A DNA stretch of 63,599 nt from Azospirillaceae bacterium (GTDB taxonomy: Bacteria; Pseudomonadota; Alphaproteobacteria; Azospirillales; Azospirillaceae), in assembly GCA_031291675.1 (NCBI GenBank), contig JARLIO010000032.1:1-63599 (forward strand). The letters run 5' to 3'. A program made the translations under genes and the position numbers. Positions 56,173 through 63,599 of the stretch are shown one piece after another (within the stretch, counting starts at the first letter, position 1; each line of letters opens with the position of its first letter). The notes beneath the pieces are model-generated. The model was not told the DNA's origin. It made no database searches and saw nothing but the letters and a program-made list of their open reading frames with translations.

Positions 56173-57950
56173 TCCTGCAAAGCCTCAACGCCTATTACGA
56201 TCGGTTGCTGTCGGAAGGCAAAGTGCAGAGCACCGGTTTCCAGGAAAAGGAAATCCGTTGGGTCGTCACGCTGACCAGCGAAGGGTCTTTCGCGCGTTTG
56301 ATGCGCATGGGCGAGGAAAAGGGCAGGGGAAAGAAATTTGCGGTCCCGGCAGAGGTCAAACGGACCGTCGGCATCGCGGCCAATTTGCTGTGGGACAATG
56401 GCGAATATGTCTTTGGCGTTCCCCGTCCCGGGCTCAACGAAAAACAACGGGCGAAGGTCCCGGAAAGGCGCGCCGCTTTTTTGGCCCGGATCCAGACGCT
56501 GCCGCAGGATGATCCCGGGATTGCTGCTGTGCGGACCTTTCTCGAAACCGGCGATTGGCGCGCCATCGAACAGGCCGAAGGCTGGAGCGCGTTGATTGAA
56601 AGCGGCGCCAATATTTCCTTTCGGCTTGAGGGCGATACCGGTTTGGTTTGCGAGCGGGCCGCCGTCCGCCTTGTCGCGATGACCGCTTCGCAGGACGGCG
56701 TTGCGCCTCCCGATTCATGGTGTCTGGTGACCGGACGACCGGCACGAGCGGCACGTCTCCATGCCAGCATCAAGGGCGTGCGCGGGGCGCAGACAAGCGG
56801 CGCCAGCCTGGTCTCGTTCAACCTTCCGGCCTTCACCTCGCACGGTTGGGAGCAAGGTGACAACGCGCCCGTCGGTGAAGCGGCTGCCCACGGCTATGCG
56901 ACGGCGCTGAACCATCTTCTGGCCCGGGAACAGGACCGCTACCACCATGTCGAGGGCGATACGACCTTCGCCTTTTGGGCAACCGGACCGACGCCCCTGG
57001 AAGATCATTTCCTCGGTTGGCTGACCGGGCACGATCGGGACGCGGATGATGACGAAGGCGCGGCGGGGACGCCGGACGGCGCGGCGGTCAAAAACACCTT
57101 CAACACCATCGAGACCATCAAGACCGGCCTCGAAGCCTTGAGCGGGGATCGAACGCCGTTCTGCATCCTCGGTCTGGCGCCGAATGCCGCCCGCCTTGCC
57201 GTTCGCTTCTGGCATCAAGGCACCGTCGAGGGGATCGCCCGATCGATCCGCCAGCATTTCATCGATCTCGATGTCGACGGTCTGTGGGACAAGGGCAAGG
57301 CCCCGGGCCTTTGGCAACTCCTGGGGGCTGGCGCACGCGGTGGAGACGCCAAACAACTTCAGGATCAGTTGCGCGGCAACCTTTCCGCCGCGTTGGTCGT
57401 CGCGATCCTCAAAAATACGCCTTACCCCGCCACCCTGTTCGCCCGGACGATCGAGCGCGTCAAGGCGGAACAAGCCGTTTGGCCGCTTCGCGCGGCCATC
57501 GTCAAAGCGTCGCTGAACCGCAGCCGCCGATCCGAGGAGGAAATCACCGTGAGCCTCGACGAAAACAACACCAATGCCGGCTATCGCCTCGGTCGTTTGT
57601 TCTCTGTCCTGGAGGGCATCCAACAGGCGAGCCAGGGCAAGAACAAGACAAATGTCACGATCCGCGACCGCTATTTCGCGGCCGCGATGAGTTCGCCACG
57701 GGCGGTGTTTCCTCAACTTGTCAAGCTGAAGAACGCACACCTCAAAAAGTTGATGCGCGACAAGCCGGGTCTCGCCGTCCACTTCGATAAATTGGTGAAT
57801 GAAATTTTCGACGCTTTGCCCGCCGGTGGCGGGTTGCCGCCCTCTCTCAATCTCGACGACCAGGGGCGGTTCATTCTCGGCTACCACCACCAGCGCAACG
57901 CCTGGCGCCATCACGACGATGACGCCGCCAGCGAGTCCATCGACGAATAA
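56169..57950 (+). CDS. cas8c: Cas8c (Csd1), large Cascade subunit
   Basis: Large subunit of the type I-C Cascade, 593 aa, which reads the PAM and helps recruit Cas3. It starts MILQSLNAYYDRLLSEGKVQ with the typical Csd1 N-terminus. GANISFRLEGDT and FNLPAFTSHGWEQGDNAPVG are further family blocks. WPLRAAIVKASLNR and LDENNTNAGYRLGRLFSVLE lie at the start of the C-terminal helical region. That region is also translated separately as Cas11c from an internal GTG. It overlaps cas5c by 4 bp. All blocks are intact. Confidence 0.95.
   Translation: MILQSLNAYYDRLLSEGKVQSTGFQEKEIRWVVTLTSEGSFARLMRMGEEKGRGKKFAVPAEVKRTVGIAANLLWDNGEYVFGVPRPGLNEKQRAKVPERRAAFLARIQTLPQDDPGIAAVRTFLETGDWRAIEQAEGWSALIESGANISFRLEGDTGLVCERAAVRLVAMTASQDGVAPPDSWCLVTGRPARAARLHASIKGVRGAQTSGASLVSFNLPAFTSHGWEQGDNAPVGEAAAHGYATALNHLLAREQDRYHHVEGDTTFAFWATGPTPLEDHFLGWLTGHDRDADDDEGAAGTPDGAAVKNTFNTIETIKTGLEALSGDRTPFCILGLAPNAARLAVRFWHQGTVEGIARSIRQHFIDLDVDGLWDKGKAPGLWQLLGAGARGGDAKQLQDQLRGNLSAALVVAILKNTPYPATLFARTIERVKAEQAVWPLRAAIVKASLNRSRRSEEEITVSLDENNTNAGYRLGRLFSVLEGIQQASQGKNKTNVTIRDRYFAAAMSSPRAVFPQLVKLKNAHLKKLMRDKPGLAVHFDKLVNEIFDALPAGGGLPPSLNLDDQGRFILGYHHQRNAWRHHDDDAASESIDE
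57534..57548 (+). promoter_or_regulatory. Internal Shine-Dalgarno for Cas11c inside cas8c
   Basis: AGGAGG at 57535-57540, 8 nt before an in-frame GTG at 57549. A near-perfect ribosome site inside a coding sequence and at the expected place is strong evidence for internal initiation. Confidence 0.85.
57549..57950 (+). CDS. cas11c: Cas11c, small Cascade subunit from an internal start within cas8c
   Basis: Same reading frame and stop as cas8c; 133 aa starting (M)SLDENNTNAGYRLGRLF. In experimentally studied I-C systems the small subunit Cas11 is translated independently from the 3' end of cas8c and is needed for a stable Cascade. Here an AGGAGG 8 nt before GTG, and the length of 133 aa against about 120 in known examples, match this. 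The protein is helical and basic (LKNAHLKKLMRDK). An acidic tail (HHDDDAASESIDE) ends it. Confidence 0.8.
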   Translation: MSLDENNTNAGYRLGRLFSVLEGIQQASQGKNKTNVTIRDRYFAAAMSSPRAVFPQLVKLKNAHLKKLMRDKPGLAVHFDKLVNEIFDALPAGGGLPPSLNLDDQGRFILGYHHQRNAWRHHDDDAASESIDE

Positions 57951-57963
57951 CCGGAGATTTTCC

Positions 57964-58821
57964 ATGACCAGCCCGATCATTGCCAATCGCTATGAATTTG
58001 TCCTGTTGTTCGACGTCAAGGACGGTAACCCGAACGGAGACCCCGACGCCGGCAACCAGCCGCGCACCGATCCGGAAACCGGGGAAGGTCTGGTGACCGA
58101 CGTCGCGATCAAGCGCAAAATCAGGAACTATGTCGGCTTGAAGAGCGGCAACATCGCGCCCAACGCCATCTATGTCCGTGAAGGTTCGGTCCTTCAGGAA
58201 CAGCGCAAAGAGTCCTATCACGGCCTCAAAGAGGGCGAGAAATCCTCCGAAGACAAAGCCCGCGCCCTGATGTGCGCCAATTTCTATGATGTCCGGGCTT
58301 TCGGCGCGGTCATGTCCACCAAGAAATTCAATGCGGGACAAGTGCGGGGTCCGGTGCAGATCACGTTCGCCCGTTCGGTCAATCGCATCCTGCCTTCCGA
58401 TCACACCATTACCCGCGTTGCCCGTGAAACCGAAGCCCGGGCGGCGGAAGGCGGGTCCACGGAAATGGGTGGGAAGTCCACGGTGGCCTACGGGCTTTAC
58501 CGGGCCCACGGATTTGTTTCGCCTCATCTGGCGGATGGTGACAAGGGCACCGGATTCTCGGAGGCGGATCTGGCGCTGTTGTGGGAGGCGTTGGGGCTGA
58601 TGTTTGACCTCGATCGCTCCGCGGCGCGCGGATTGATGGCGACACGGCGGCTGATCGCGTTTCGTCATGACAGCCGCCTGGGCAACGCCCCGGCACACAC
58701 CCTGCTCGAACGGGTCAAGGTGGTGCCAAATAGCGACGTGCCCCGCGATTTCACCGATTTCGAGGTCACGCTCAATCGCGACGGTCTGCCCCAGGGCGTC
58801 GCGATTCTCGATCTCGTCTGA
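57964..58821 (+). CDS. cas7c: Cas7c (Csd2), Cascade backbone subunit
   Basis: Backbone protein that coats the crRNA spacer in several copies; 285 aa. The N-terminal YEFVLLFDVKDGNPNGDPDA is the Csd2 signature, followed by VTDVAIKRKIRNYVG, ARALMCANFYDVRAFGAVMS and GPVQITFARSVNRI. The ATG at 57964 has GGAG upstream and follows the cas8c stop by 13 bp. Nothing is missing, and it ends three bases before cas4. Confidence 0.97.
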   Translation: MTSPIIANRYEFVLLFDVKDGNPNGDPDAGNQPRTDPETGEGLVTDVAIKRKIRNYVGLKSGNIAPNAIYVREGSVLQEQRKESYHGLKEGEKSSEDKARALMCANFYDVRAFGAVMSTKKFNAGQVRGPVQITFARSVNRILPSDHTITRVARETEARAAEGGSTEMGGKSTVAYGLYRAHGFVSPHLADGDKGTGFSEADLALLWEALGLMFDLDRSAARGLMATRRLIAFRHDSRLGNAPAHTLLERVKVVPNSDVPRDFTDFEVTLNRDGLPQGVAILDLV

Positions 58822-58824
58822 TCC

Positions 58825-59451
58825 GTGTACAGCGAAGACGACCTGGTCCCGCTTTCGGCGCTCCAGCATTTCCTGGTGTGCCCGCGCCAATGCGCGCTGA
58901 TCCATCTGGAACAGGTCTGGCTGGAAAACCGGCAAACAGCGGAGGGCCGCGTTGCCCATGAGCGGGTCGACGGGGGCGGGAGCGAAACGCGCGACGGCAT
59001 CCGCCGCGTGTTCGGCATGGCGCTGCGGTCTCTCAGACTGGGTCTGGTGGGTCGGGCGGACGCGGTGGAATTTCACCCGGTGCCGTTTCCGGTCGAACAC
59101 AAGCATGGTCGACCGAAAGTCGGAGACGAGGATCGCGTGCAACTCTGCGCGCAAGCTCTGTGCCTGGAGGAGATGACCGGCGAAACCGTTGCGGCGGGCG
59201 CGTTGTTTTATGGCGAGCGGCGGCGGCGCACCGAGGTCAATTTCGACGAACCGTTACGGCGTCGTACCGAAGCCGTCGCCGCCTCGGTTCACGCCCTGAT
59301 TACGGCTTTGGTCACACCGCCGCCGCCGGAACAGGCTCCTTGCGGCGCCTGTTCCCTGGCCCCGCTCTGCCGTCCCGACGATTTTCGCAGCCAGCGCCGT
59401 TCGGTTGCGGAATGGATCGCAGCCCGGCTCCGCCTGCCGGAGGATCCATGA
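58825..59451 (+). CDS. cas4: CRISPR-associated exonuclease Cas4
   Basis: RecB-like nuclease that trims prespacers and selects PAMs together with Cas1-Cas2; 208 aa. LSALQHFLVCPRQCALIHLE supplies the first Fe-S Cys and neighbours, GRADAVEF and PVEHKHGRPK carry the metal-binding Asp, Glu and Lys, QLCAQALCLEE is the RecB motif, and CGACSLAPLC gives the last Fe-S cysteines. The start is a GTG three bases after the cas7c stop, and the stop overlaps cas1 by 4 bp. Confidence 0.95.
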   Translation: MYSEDDLVPLSALQHFLVCPRQCALIHLEQVWLENRQTAEGRVAHERVDGGGSETRDGIRRVFGMALRSLRLGLVGRADAVEFHPVPFPVEHKHGRPKVGDEDRVQLCAQALCLEEMTGETVAAGALFYGERRRRTEVNFDEPLRRRTEAVAASVHALITALVTPPPPEQAPCGACSLAPLCRPDDFRSQRRSVAEWIAARLRLPEDP

Positions 59452-60479
59452 AACGCCTGCTGAACGTGCTGTTCATCACGACCGAAGGCACCTATCTCGG
59501 GCGCGAGGGTGAGTGTCTCATCGCGCGTCTGGACGGGCAGACGCGCGCCCGCGTGCCGATCTCCGGCCTTGAAAGCGTCGTCTGTTTCGGTCGTGTCTCC
59601 GTCAGCCCGCAAGCCCTGGAACATTGCGCGGCCAACGGCGTCGCGGTCAGCTATTTCACCGAATATGGTCGTTTCATGGCCCGCCTGGAGGGGCCGGTTT
59701 CCGGATCGGTGCTGTTGCGGCGAACCCAATACCGCTCTGCCGACGACGCGGTCCGGAGTGCGGCGCTGACGCGCGGTTTCCTGACGGGTAAGATCGCCAA
59801 CGCCCGTCACGTGCTGCGACGCGGTGCCCGGGAGGTGGCAGACGAGACCGCGCAACACGCTCTTTCCGGCGGCGCCGACCGCCTCGACAATCTTCTCGGA
59901 CGCCTTGAGGGCGCACAGAGTGTCGATGCGCTGCGCGGTTTGGAAGGTGAAGCGGGAAGAACATACTGGGCGGCCTTTCCGGCGCTCCTGGCCGGCGGTG
60001 ATCCCGCCATCACCTTCACAACGCGCAGCCGCCGTCCCCCGCTCGATCCGATGAATGCGCTGCTCTCGTTTCTCTATACGATTCTTGCCCATGATATCCG
60101 CGGCGCCTTGGAAGCTGCCGGGTTTGATCCGCAAGTCGGCTATCTGCACCGGGACAGACCCGGACGCCCCTCGCTGGCGCTCGACATGATGGAGGAGTTC
60201 CGTTCGGTCGTTGCTGATCGGTTGGCGGTGACACTGGTCAATCGCGGGCAGCTTCGCGCCGATGATTTTGAATTTCAGGACGGTGGCGGCGTTGTGATGC
60301 GCGACGACGCCCGCAAAACCGTTCTGACCGCGTGGCAGGACCGTAAGCGCGATGAACGCCAGCACCCCTTTCTGGACGAGAAAGCCCCGATCGGGATGTT
60401 CTGGCACCTGCAGGCCCTGTTGTTGAAACGGCATTTTCGCGGGGACGTCGATGGTTACCCGCCCTGTCTCTGGCGCTAA
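59448..60479 (+). CDS. cas1: CRISPR-associated integrase Cas1
   Basis: Integrase subunit for spacer acquisition, 343 aa. RLLNVLFITTEGTYLGREGE is the N-terminal beta-domain start. LRGLEGEAGRTYW contains the catalytic Glu, VGYLHRDRPGRPSLALDMME the catalytic His and following acidic residues. LDPMNALLSFLYTILAHDIR is a conserved helix. The ATG at 59448 overlaps the cas4 TGA, with GGAGG 6 nt upstream (CCGGAGGATCC). All active-site residues are present, so acquisition should work. Confidence 0.97.
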   Translation: MKRLLNVLFITTEGTYLGREGECLIARLDGQTRARVPISGLESVVCFGRVSVSPQALEHCAANGVAVSYFTEYGRFMARLEGPVSGSVLLRRTQYRSADDAVRSAALTRGFLTGKIANARHVLRRGAREVADETAQHALSGGADRLDNLLGRLEGAQSVDALRGLEGEAGRTYWAAFPALLAGGDPAITFTTRSRRPPLDPMNALLSFLYTILAHDIRGALEAAGFDPQVGYLHRDRPGRPSLALDMMEEFRSVVADRLAVTLVNRGQLRADDFEFQDGGGVVMRDDARKTVLTAWQDRKRDERQHPFLDEKAPIGMFWHLQALLLKRHFRGDVDGYPPCLWR

Positions 60480-60493
60480 CCCGGAAATATCCG

Positions 60494-60784
60494 ATGCTCA
60501 TGCTGATCAGCTACGACGTGAATACCACCGATCCGGCGGGACCGCGCCGCTTGCGGCGTATCGCCAAAGCCTGCCAGGATCATGGTGTGCGGGTCCAGTA
60601 CTCGGTGTTCGAATGCGAGGTCACGCCCGCCGCGTGGGTCGAATTGCGCCAACGCCTCATCGATGAAATGGATCCGAAGAAAGACAGCCTCCGTTTCTAT
60701 AGCCTCGGCGCCGACGGCAAACGCCGGATCGAGCATCTCGGTTCCCGAGTGCCGCTTGATCTTGATGGGCCTCTCCTGCTGTAA
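60494..60784 (+). CDS. cas2: CRISPR-associated protein Cas2
   Basis: Small ferredoxin-fold partner of Cas1, 96 aa. It opens MLMLISYDVNTTDPAGPRRL with the conserved Asp after beta-1, then VRVQYSVFECEVTPAAW and the C-terminal GSRVPLDLDGPLLL. It follows cas1 by 14 bp. The last 117 bp of this gene, plus the leader, are duplicated at 62503-62799. Confidence 0.96.
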   Translation: MLMLISYDVNTTDPAGPRRLRRIAKACQDHGVRVQYSVFECEVTPAAWVELRQRLIDEMDPKKDSLRFYSLGADGKRRIEHLGSRVPLDLDGPLLL

Positions 60785-60964
60785 GCGCGCGGACCCCAAG
60801 TTCGCGGCAATTTCCCGGGAGGTTCGCGCCAGGCTTAACAGGCTGGTATTGCTATGTTTCCCGCTTGGACCCTCCGGTCGCCGACCCGCGGGACAACGTC
60901 CCGGCGCGCGGTCCGCGTTTTGCTGTGGCTTTCGCCCATTGTCTCTTGCGGTTACAGTGGCGGA
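60785..60964 (+). promoter_or_regulatory. Leader of CRISPR array 1
   Basis: 180-bp gap between cas2 and the first repeat, ending GGTTACAGTGGCGGA. It should hold the pre-crRNA promoter and the Cas1-Cas2 integration signals. A diverged copy of the same length lies before array 2; segments around CGGCAATTTCCCGGGAGG and CTTGCGGTTACAGTG are best conserved and so likely functional. Confidence 0.8.
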
Positions 60965-61663
60965 CATCGCCCCCGCACGGGGGCGCGGATTGAAACAGTG
61001 CGTTCTCCCATTGAATACCCAGTATCCCTTCATCGCCCCCGCACGGGGGCGCGGATTGAAACAAGGCAACTCCGCAAATACGAAGCTTTGCCGACACATC
61101 GCCCCCGCACGGGGGCGCGGATTGAAACAGCCTCGAAATGAGCGAGGAACAACTCGGGGCCCGCATCGCCCCCGCACGGGGGCGCGGATTGAAACGGTAG
61201 CTCTGTTCCACGCCCATCGGCCGCAGCAAGCCATCGCCCCCGCACGGGGGCGCGGATTGAAACCGCCACCGTTCCATCGGACGTTCCGCCGAGCCCGCCA
61301 TCGCCCCCGCACGGGGGCGCGGATTGAAACATGCGATCGCACCTCATGCTTTTCCCTACCAGAACATCGCCCCCGCACGGGGGCGCGGATTGAAACGGGT
61401 TGATGGAAATGTCAGCGGTGTCGACGGTGACATCGCCCCCGCACGGGGGCGCGGATTGAAACTAATGTCTCCGTGACCCAGGCTACCTACGATACCGCAT
61501 CGCCCCCGCACGGGGGCGCGGATTGAAACGCTGGACAACCTGGAAAGGTGGCACGACCTATAATCATCGCCCCCGCACGGGGGCGCGGATTGAAACGCCA
61601 ATTTCCGCGAGCAAATCGTTAGACATTGATGCATCGCCCCCGCACGGGGGCGCGGATTGAAAC
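60965..61663 (+). CRISPR. CRISPR array 1, type I-C, 11 repeats / 10 spacers
   Basis: Eleven identical 32-bp repeats, opening CATCGCCCCCGCACGG and closing GGCGCGGATTGAAAC, at 60965, 61031, 61097, 61164, 61232, 61299, 61365, 61431, 61498, 61565 and 61632. Spacers are 34-36 bp. The repeat has a CCCCC-GCAC-GGGGG hairpin and the ATTGAAAC 3' end typical of I-C. The last repeat is perfect instead of degenerate, which suggests that the original distal end may have been lost. Direction is set by the cas2-side leader. Confidence 0.98.
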
Positions 61664-61701
61664 CAGTTTCAGCCGGGCTGCCGGCGGCAGGGCTTCGCAT
61701 T

Positions 61702-62070
61702 TCATTCGTCGCCGTAATCCGGCGGCAGATGTCGTTCGATTTCCACGGCGTCATGCAGGACGCGGTCGATATCGACAAGATCGGGGAGCATCGTGCGGTA
61801 GAGCAGAAAATGACGCGGTCTGCGAACGAAGGCCCCCAGGGCACGCGCGTTTTCTTGACTATGGCGCAGGTGATAACAACGTACTGCAAATCCAAGGTCC
61901 GGCCGCGGTGCGCTTCCCAATCGCTCAGGGGCGGCCCCGATGTCGCGCAGAGCCGTGGTCAGCAAAACTTCGTAGCGTCGTCGACCAATTTCACCGAAGC
62001 GATCTTCGGTTCAGGCGAGCAGGGACACGATGTCGGCCTCGGCCGCGTTGGAAAGCCGGAAACCAGCCAT
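61702..62070 (-). pseudogene. parE: ParE-family toxin gene interrupted by an in-frame TGA
   Basis: From an ATG at 62070 the frame reads MAGFRLSNAAEADIVSLLA, then TGA (62013-62011), then TEDRFGEIGRRRYEVLL and on to the stop at 61702. The RelE/ParE family normally has Trp at this position (A-W-T-x-x-R/F-G), so TGG to TGA is the likely change. The rest, including RPDLGFAVRCYHLRH and FLLYRTMLPDLVDIDRVLHD, is intact. A start after the stop would lack the first helix, so the toxin is probably dead. The ATG is 2 bp after the antitoxin stop. A sequencing error cannot be ruled out. Confidence 0.85.
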
Positions 62071-62072
62071 CG

Positions 62073-62366
62073 TTAGCGGCCGGCGCCACGTACGCGCTCC
62101 ACGGCCTTTCGCCCCAGTTCCCCGATTACGGCTTCAAGGTCTTGATCGGCAACATCGCAGTAGCGGCCCTCGTCAAGATCGGCAAAACCAATCCGCGCGG
62201 CCTCCTGCAGTGCCTTCAATTTGGCCGCTTCGCGGGCATCCCGTTCCTCGATCAGCCGCAGGCCCTCGCGCAGGACCTCACTGGCGTTCTGATAGCGACC
62301 TGATCCGACCAGGTCGGCGATGACCTTCTCATGGTGCTCGGTGAGCACGACATTTCGGGTTGGCAT
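62073..62366 (-). CDS. parD: ParD-family antitoxin
   Basis: Type II antitoxin of the ParD/CC2985 family, 97 aa. The ribbon-helix-helix N-terminus is PTRNVVLTEHHEKVIADLVG, followed by GRYQNASEVLREGLRLIEER, the family signature, and a C-terminal helix ending VIGELGRKAVERVR that would wrap the toxin. GAGGAAGGG lies before the ATG at 62366. It is intact while its toxin partner carries a stop. It sits between two CRISPR arrays, on the opposite strand. Confidence 0.9.
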   Translation of the reverse strand: MPTRNVVLTEHHEKVIADLVGSGRYQNASEVLREGLRLIEERDAREAAKLKALQEAARIGFADLDEGRYCDVADQDLEAVIGELGRKAVERVRGAGR

Positions 62367-62502
62367 GGTCGTTATCCCTTCCTCCGGCGGTCGCGCGGAG
62401 ATTACCGTATCCTGGCATACTATGCCAATAGCGAATCCAATAGGAAACCAAACTCGCAATAGAGGTTCGCTGGAGCCAAGTCGTCGTTCTGGCGATCGCC
62501 GC

Positions 62503-62619
62503 ATGGATCCGAAGAAAGACAGCGTCCGTTTCTATAACCTTGGCGCCGATGGCAAACGCCGGATCAAGCATCTCGGTTCCCGAGTGCCGCTTGATCTTGA
62601 TGGGCCCTTCCTGCTGTGA
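62503..62619 (+). pseudogene. cas2: Duplicated 3' fragment of cas2
   Basis: 117 bp matching the end of cas2 (60668-60784) with eight substitutions and no indels, from ATGGATCC to the stop. Encoded residues MDPKKDSVRFYNLGADGKRR differ from intact Cas2 at four positions (L to V, S to N, E to K, L to F), consistent with no selection. It came along with the leader and is non-functional. Confidence 0.9.
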
Positions 62620-62799
62620 GCGCGCGGACCCCGAGTGCGCGGCAATTTCCCGGGAGGTTCGCGCCAAGCTTAACATACTGGTGTTTCGACGTTTTCCGTT
62701 TGGACCTTCCGGTCGCCAATCCGCGGGCCAACGTCCAGGCGCGGGGTTCGCGTTTTGACGTGGCTTTCGCGAATTGCTGCTTGCGGTTACAGTGACGGC
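62620..62799 (+). promoter_or_regulatory. Leader of CRISPR array 2 (diverged duplicate)
   Basis: 180 bp, the same length as the array 1 leader and clearly homologous, with many substitutions but no net indel. It ends GGTTACAGTGACGGC directly before the first repeat. It should provide transcription and spacer uptake to array 2. Confidence 0.85.
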
Positions 62800-63428
62800 C
62801 ATCGTCCCCACACGGGGGCGCGGATTGAAACCTCCTGATCGCTAGTGAGTTCCCGCACCAGAGCGTCATCGTCCCCACACGGGGGCGCGGATTGAAACCA
62901 GTAATGCTCGAAAACGGCAGCGTGAAACCGGGCCATCGTCCCCACACGGGGGCGCGGATTGAAACAAAGAAGCCTGGTGTGACGGACCCATAAATGGCCC
63001 CCATCGTCCCCACACGGGGGCGCGGATTGAAACTTCGCGGCCTTGCGCCGTCGGCGAGCATCGGCACCATCGTCCCCACACGGGGGCGCGGATTGAAACC
63101 TTGGCAGCTTGCAATCGACGTTCACCGGCAATACATCGTCCCCACACGGCGGCGCGGATTGAAACCCTCTTTCGGGGGCCTGTGCCTGAACGAACGAACA
63201 TCGTCCCCTCACGGGGGCGCGGATTGAAACCCGGCAACCGTGTCGCACGGGCCCGCAGCGATCTCCATCGTCCCCACACGGGGGCGCGGATTGAAACCGT
63301 GCATAGGTAGACTTGTCCGCCCTGGTCTACCGCATCGTCCCCACACGGGGGCGCGGATTGAAACATCAAGGGCGCTTGACTCGATTGCCTTCGCCCCATC
63401 GTCCCCACACGGGGGCGCGGATTGAAAC
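62800..63428 (+). CRISPR. CRISPR array 2, type I-C, 10 repeats / 9 spacers
   Basis: Ten 32-bp repeats, opening CATCGTCCCCACACGG and closing GGCGCGGATTGAAAC, at 62800, 62867, 62934, 63002, 63068, 63134, 63199, 63266, 63333 and 63397. Relative to array 1 the repeat has C6T and G11A; the G11A falls in the loop and C6T weakens the stem to a G-U pair. Repeat 6 (CACGGCGG) and repeat 7 (CCCCTCACGG) have single variants. Spacers are 32-36 bp. No cas genes follow, so it depends on the upstream set. Confidence 0.98.
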
Positions 63429-63464
63429 GGCATTCTGGCGGATGATAGGTATAAGAGATTCTTC

Positions 63465-63599
63465 CTATCCGGCTAAGGCAGGTGCGGCTACCATTGCGGG
63501 AATACGCGGATTTCGGATAGCACCACTGTCCATAGCCCCGGCGACAATCTGATCGTAGGTGATTGTGGCGCATTCAACGGCGCGGCGAATGAGATAGGG
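63465..63599 (-). CDS. Possible C-terminal end of a gene cut by the window edge
   Basis: An open frame enters from the right edge and ends with TAG at 63465, giving 44 residues ending RNPRIPAMVAAPALAG and including ECATITYDQIVAGAMDSG. It could be a genuine gene end or a chance frame; no family is recognised. A GATAGG/CCTATC inverted repeat lies between its stop and array 2. Confidence 0.25.
   Translation of the reverse strand, partial: PYLIRRAVECATITYDQIVAGAMDSGAIRNPRIPAMVAAPALAG

Noticed and set aside
60476-61378. Minus-strand frame with repeated FNPRPRAGAM peptides
   Set aside because: The peptide repeats are translations of CRISPR repeats in array 1, not a repeat protein.
62866-63573. 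235-codon minus-strand frame across array 2
   Set aside because: Same effect: repeat units read as VSIRAPVWGRW-type peptides.
1-63599. tRNA, rRNA or known riboswitch genes
   Set aside because: I saw no cloverleaf with a GTTCGAATC-type T-arm and no rRNA core sequence on either strand, but a reading by eye can miss a tRNA.

Overview
The window is high-GC DNA from an alphaproteobacterium, most likely of the Rhodospirillales or a relative. The evidence is a TrcR/DUF1013 regulator, an IalB-family secreted protein, an RHH_4 protein, the alphaproteobacterial hairpin repeat and the general gene style. I do not assign a genus. The first ~340 bases are homopolymer-rich and begin with CCCCAAAA-type repeats; they look like a contig end, not gene-bearing sequence.

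Layout. 0.3-6.1 kb: leftward housekeeping genes (aldo/keto reductase, SDR overlapping purF, cvpA, radA). 6.3-10.7 kb: signalling genes (receiver protein, membrane diguanylate cyclase, chemoreceptor). 11.2-18.4 kb: murJ, then a sulfur block with a siroheme synthase N-domain protein facing an iron-sulfur APS reductase and a sulfate ABC transporter (sbp-cysT-cysW-cysA). 18.4-23.6 kb: two paralogous PAS proteins around an unrecognised gene. 24-30.6 kb: nhaA, a small ORF remnant, gmd, a tandem universal stress protein, a 35-bp tandem repeat, a PrcB-like lipoprotein, an IalB-family protein and a GNAT acetyltransferase. 30.6-39.2 kb: soluble chemoreceptor, patatin-like protein, a frameshifted ~650-aa protein upstream of a short PPDK-like protein, and a divergent ampR / class A beta-lactamase pair. 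39.2-52.6 kb: GST, a possible dispersed polyamine-catabolism set (XRE-cupin regulator, omega-aminotransferase, PuuB-like oxidase, PuuA-like ligase), acyltransferase, orphan pstS, S10 peptidase, trcR. Three copies of a hairpin element lie in the intergenic DNA of this part.

53.0-63.4 kb is a complete type I-C CRISPR-Cas locus: cas3, cas5c, cas8c (with an internal cas11c start), cas7c, cas4, cas1, cas2 and an 11-repeat array. Beyond it are a ParD antitoxin with a ParE toxin broken by a stop codon, then a duplicated block (last 117 bp of cas2 plus the whole leader) feeding a second 10-repeat array whose repeat has diverged by two bases.

The most interesting points are: (i) a degenerate antisense CRISPR repeat with an intact 3' handle in an unusual 317-bp gap between cas3 and cas5c, which may be a mini-CRISPR/CreR-like guide; (ii) the internal Shine-Dalgarno plus GTG start for Cas11c; (iii) the exact-length 297-bp cas2-end/leader duplication that seeds array 2; and (iv) the TGA-inactivated parE next to an intact parD between the arrays.
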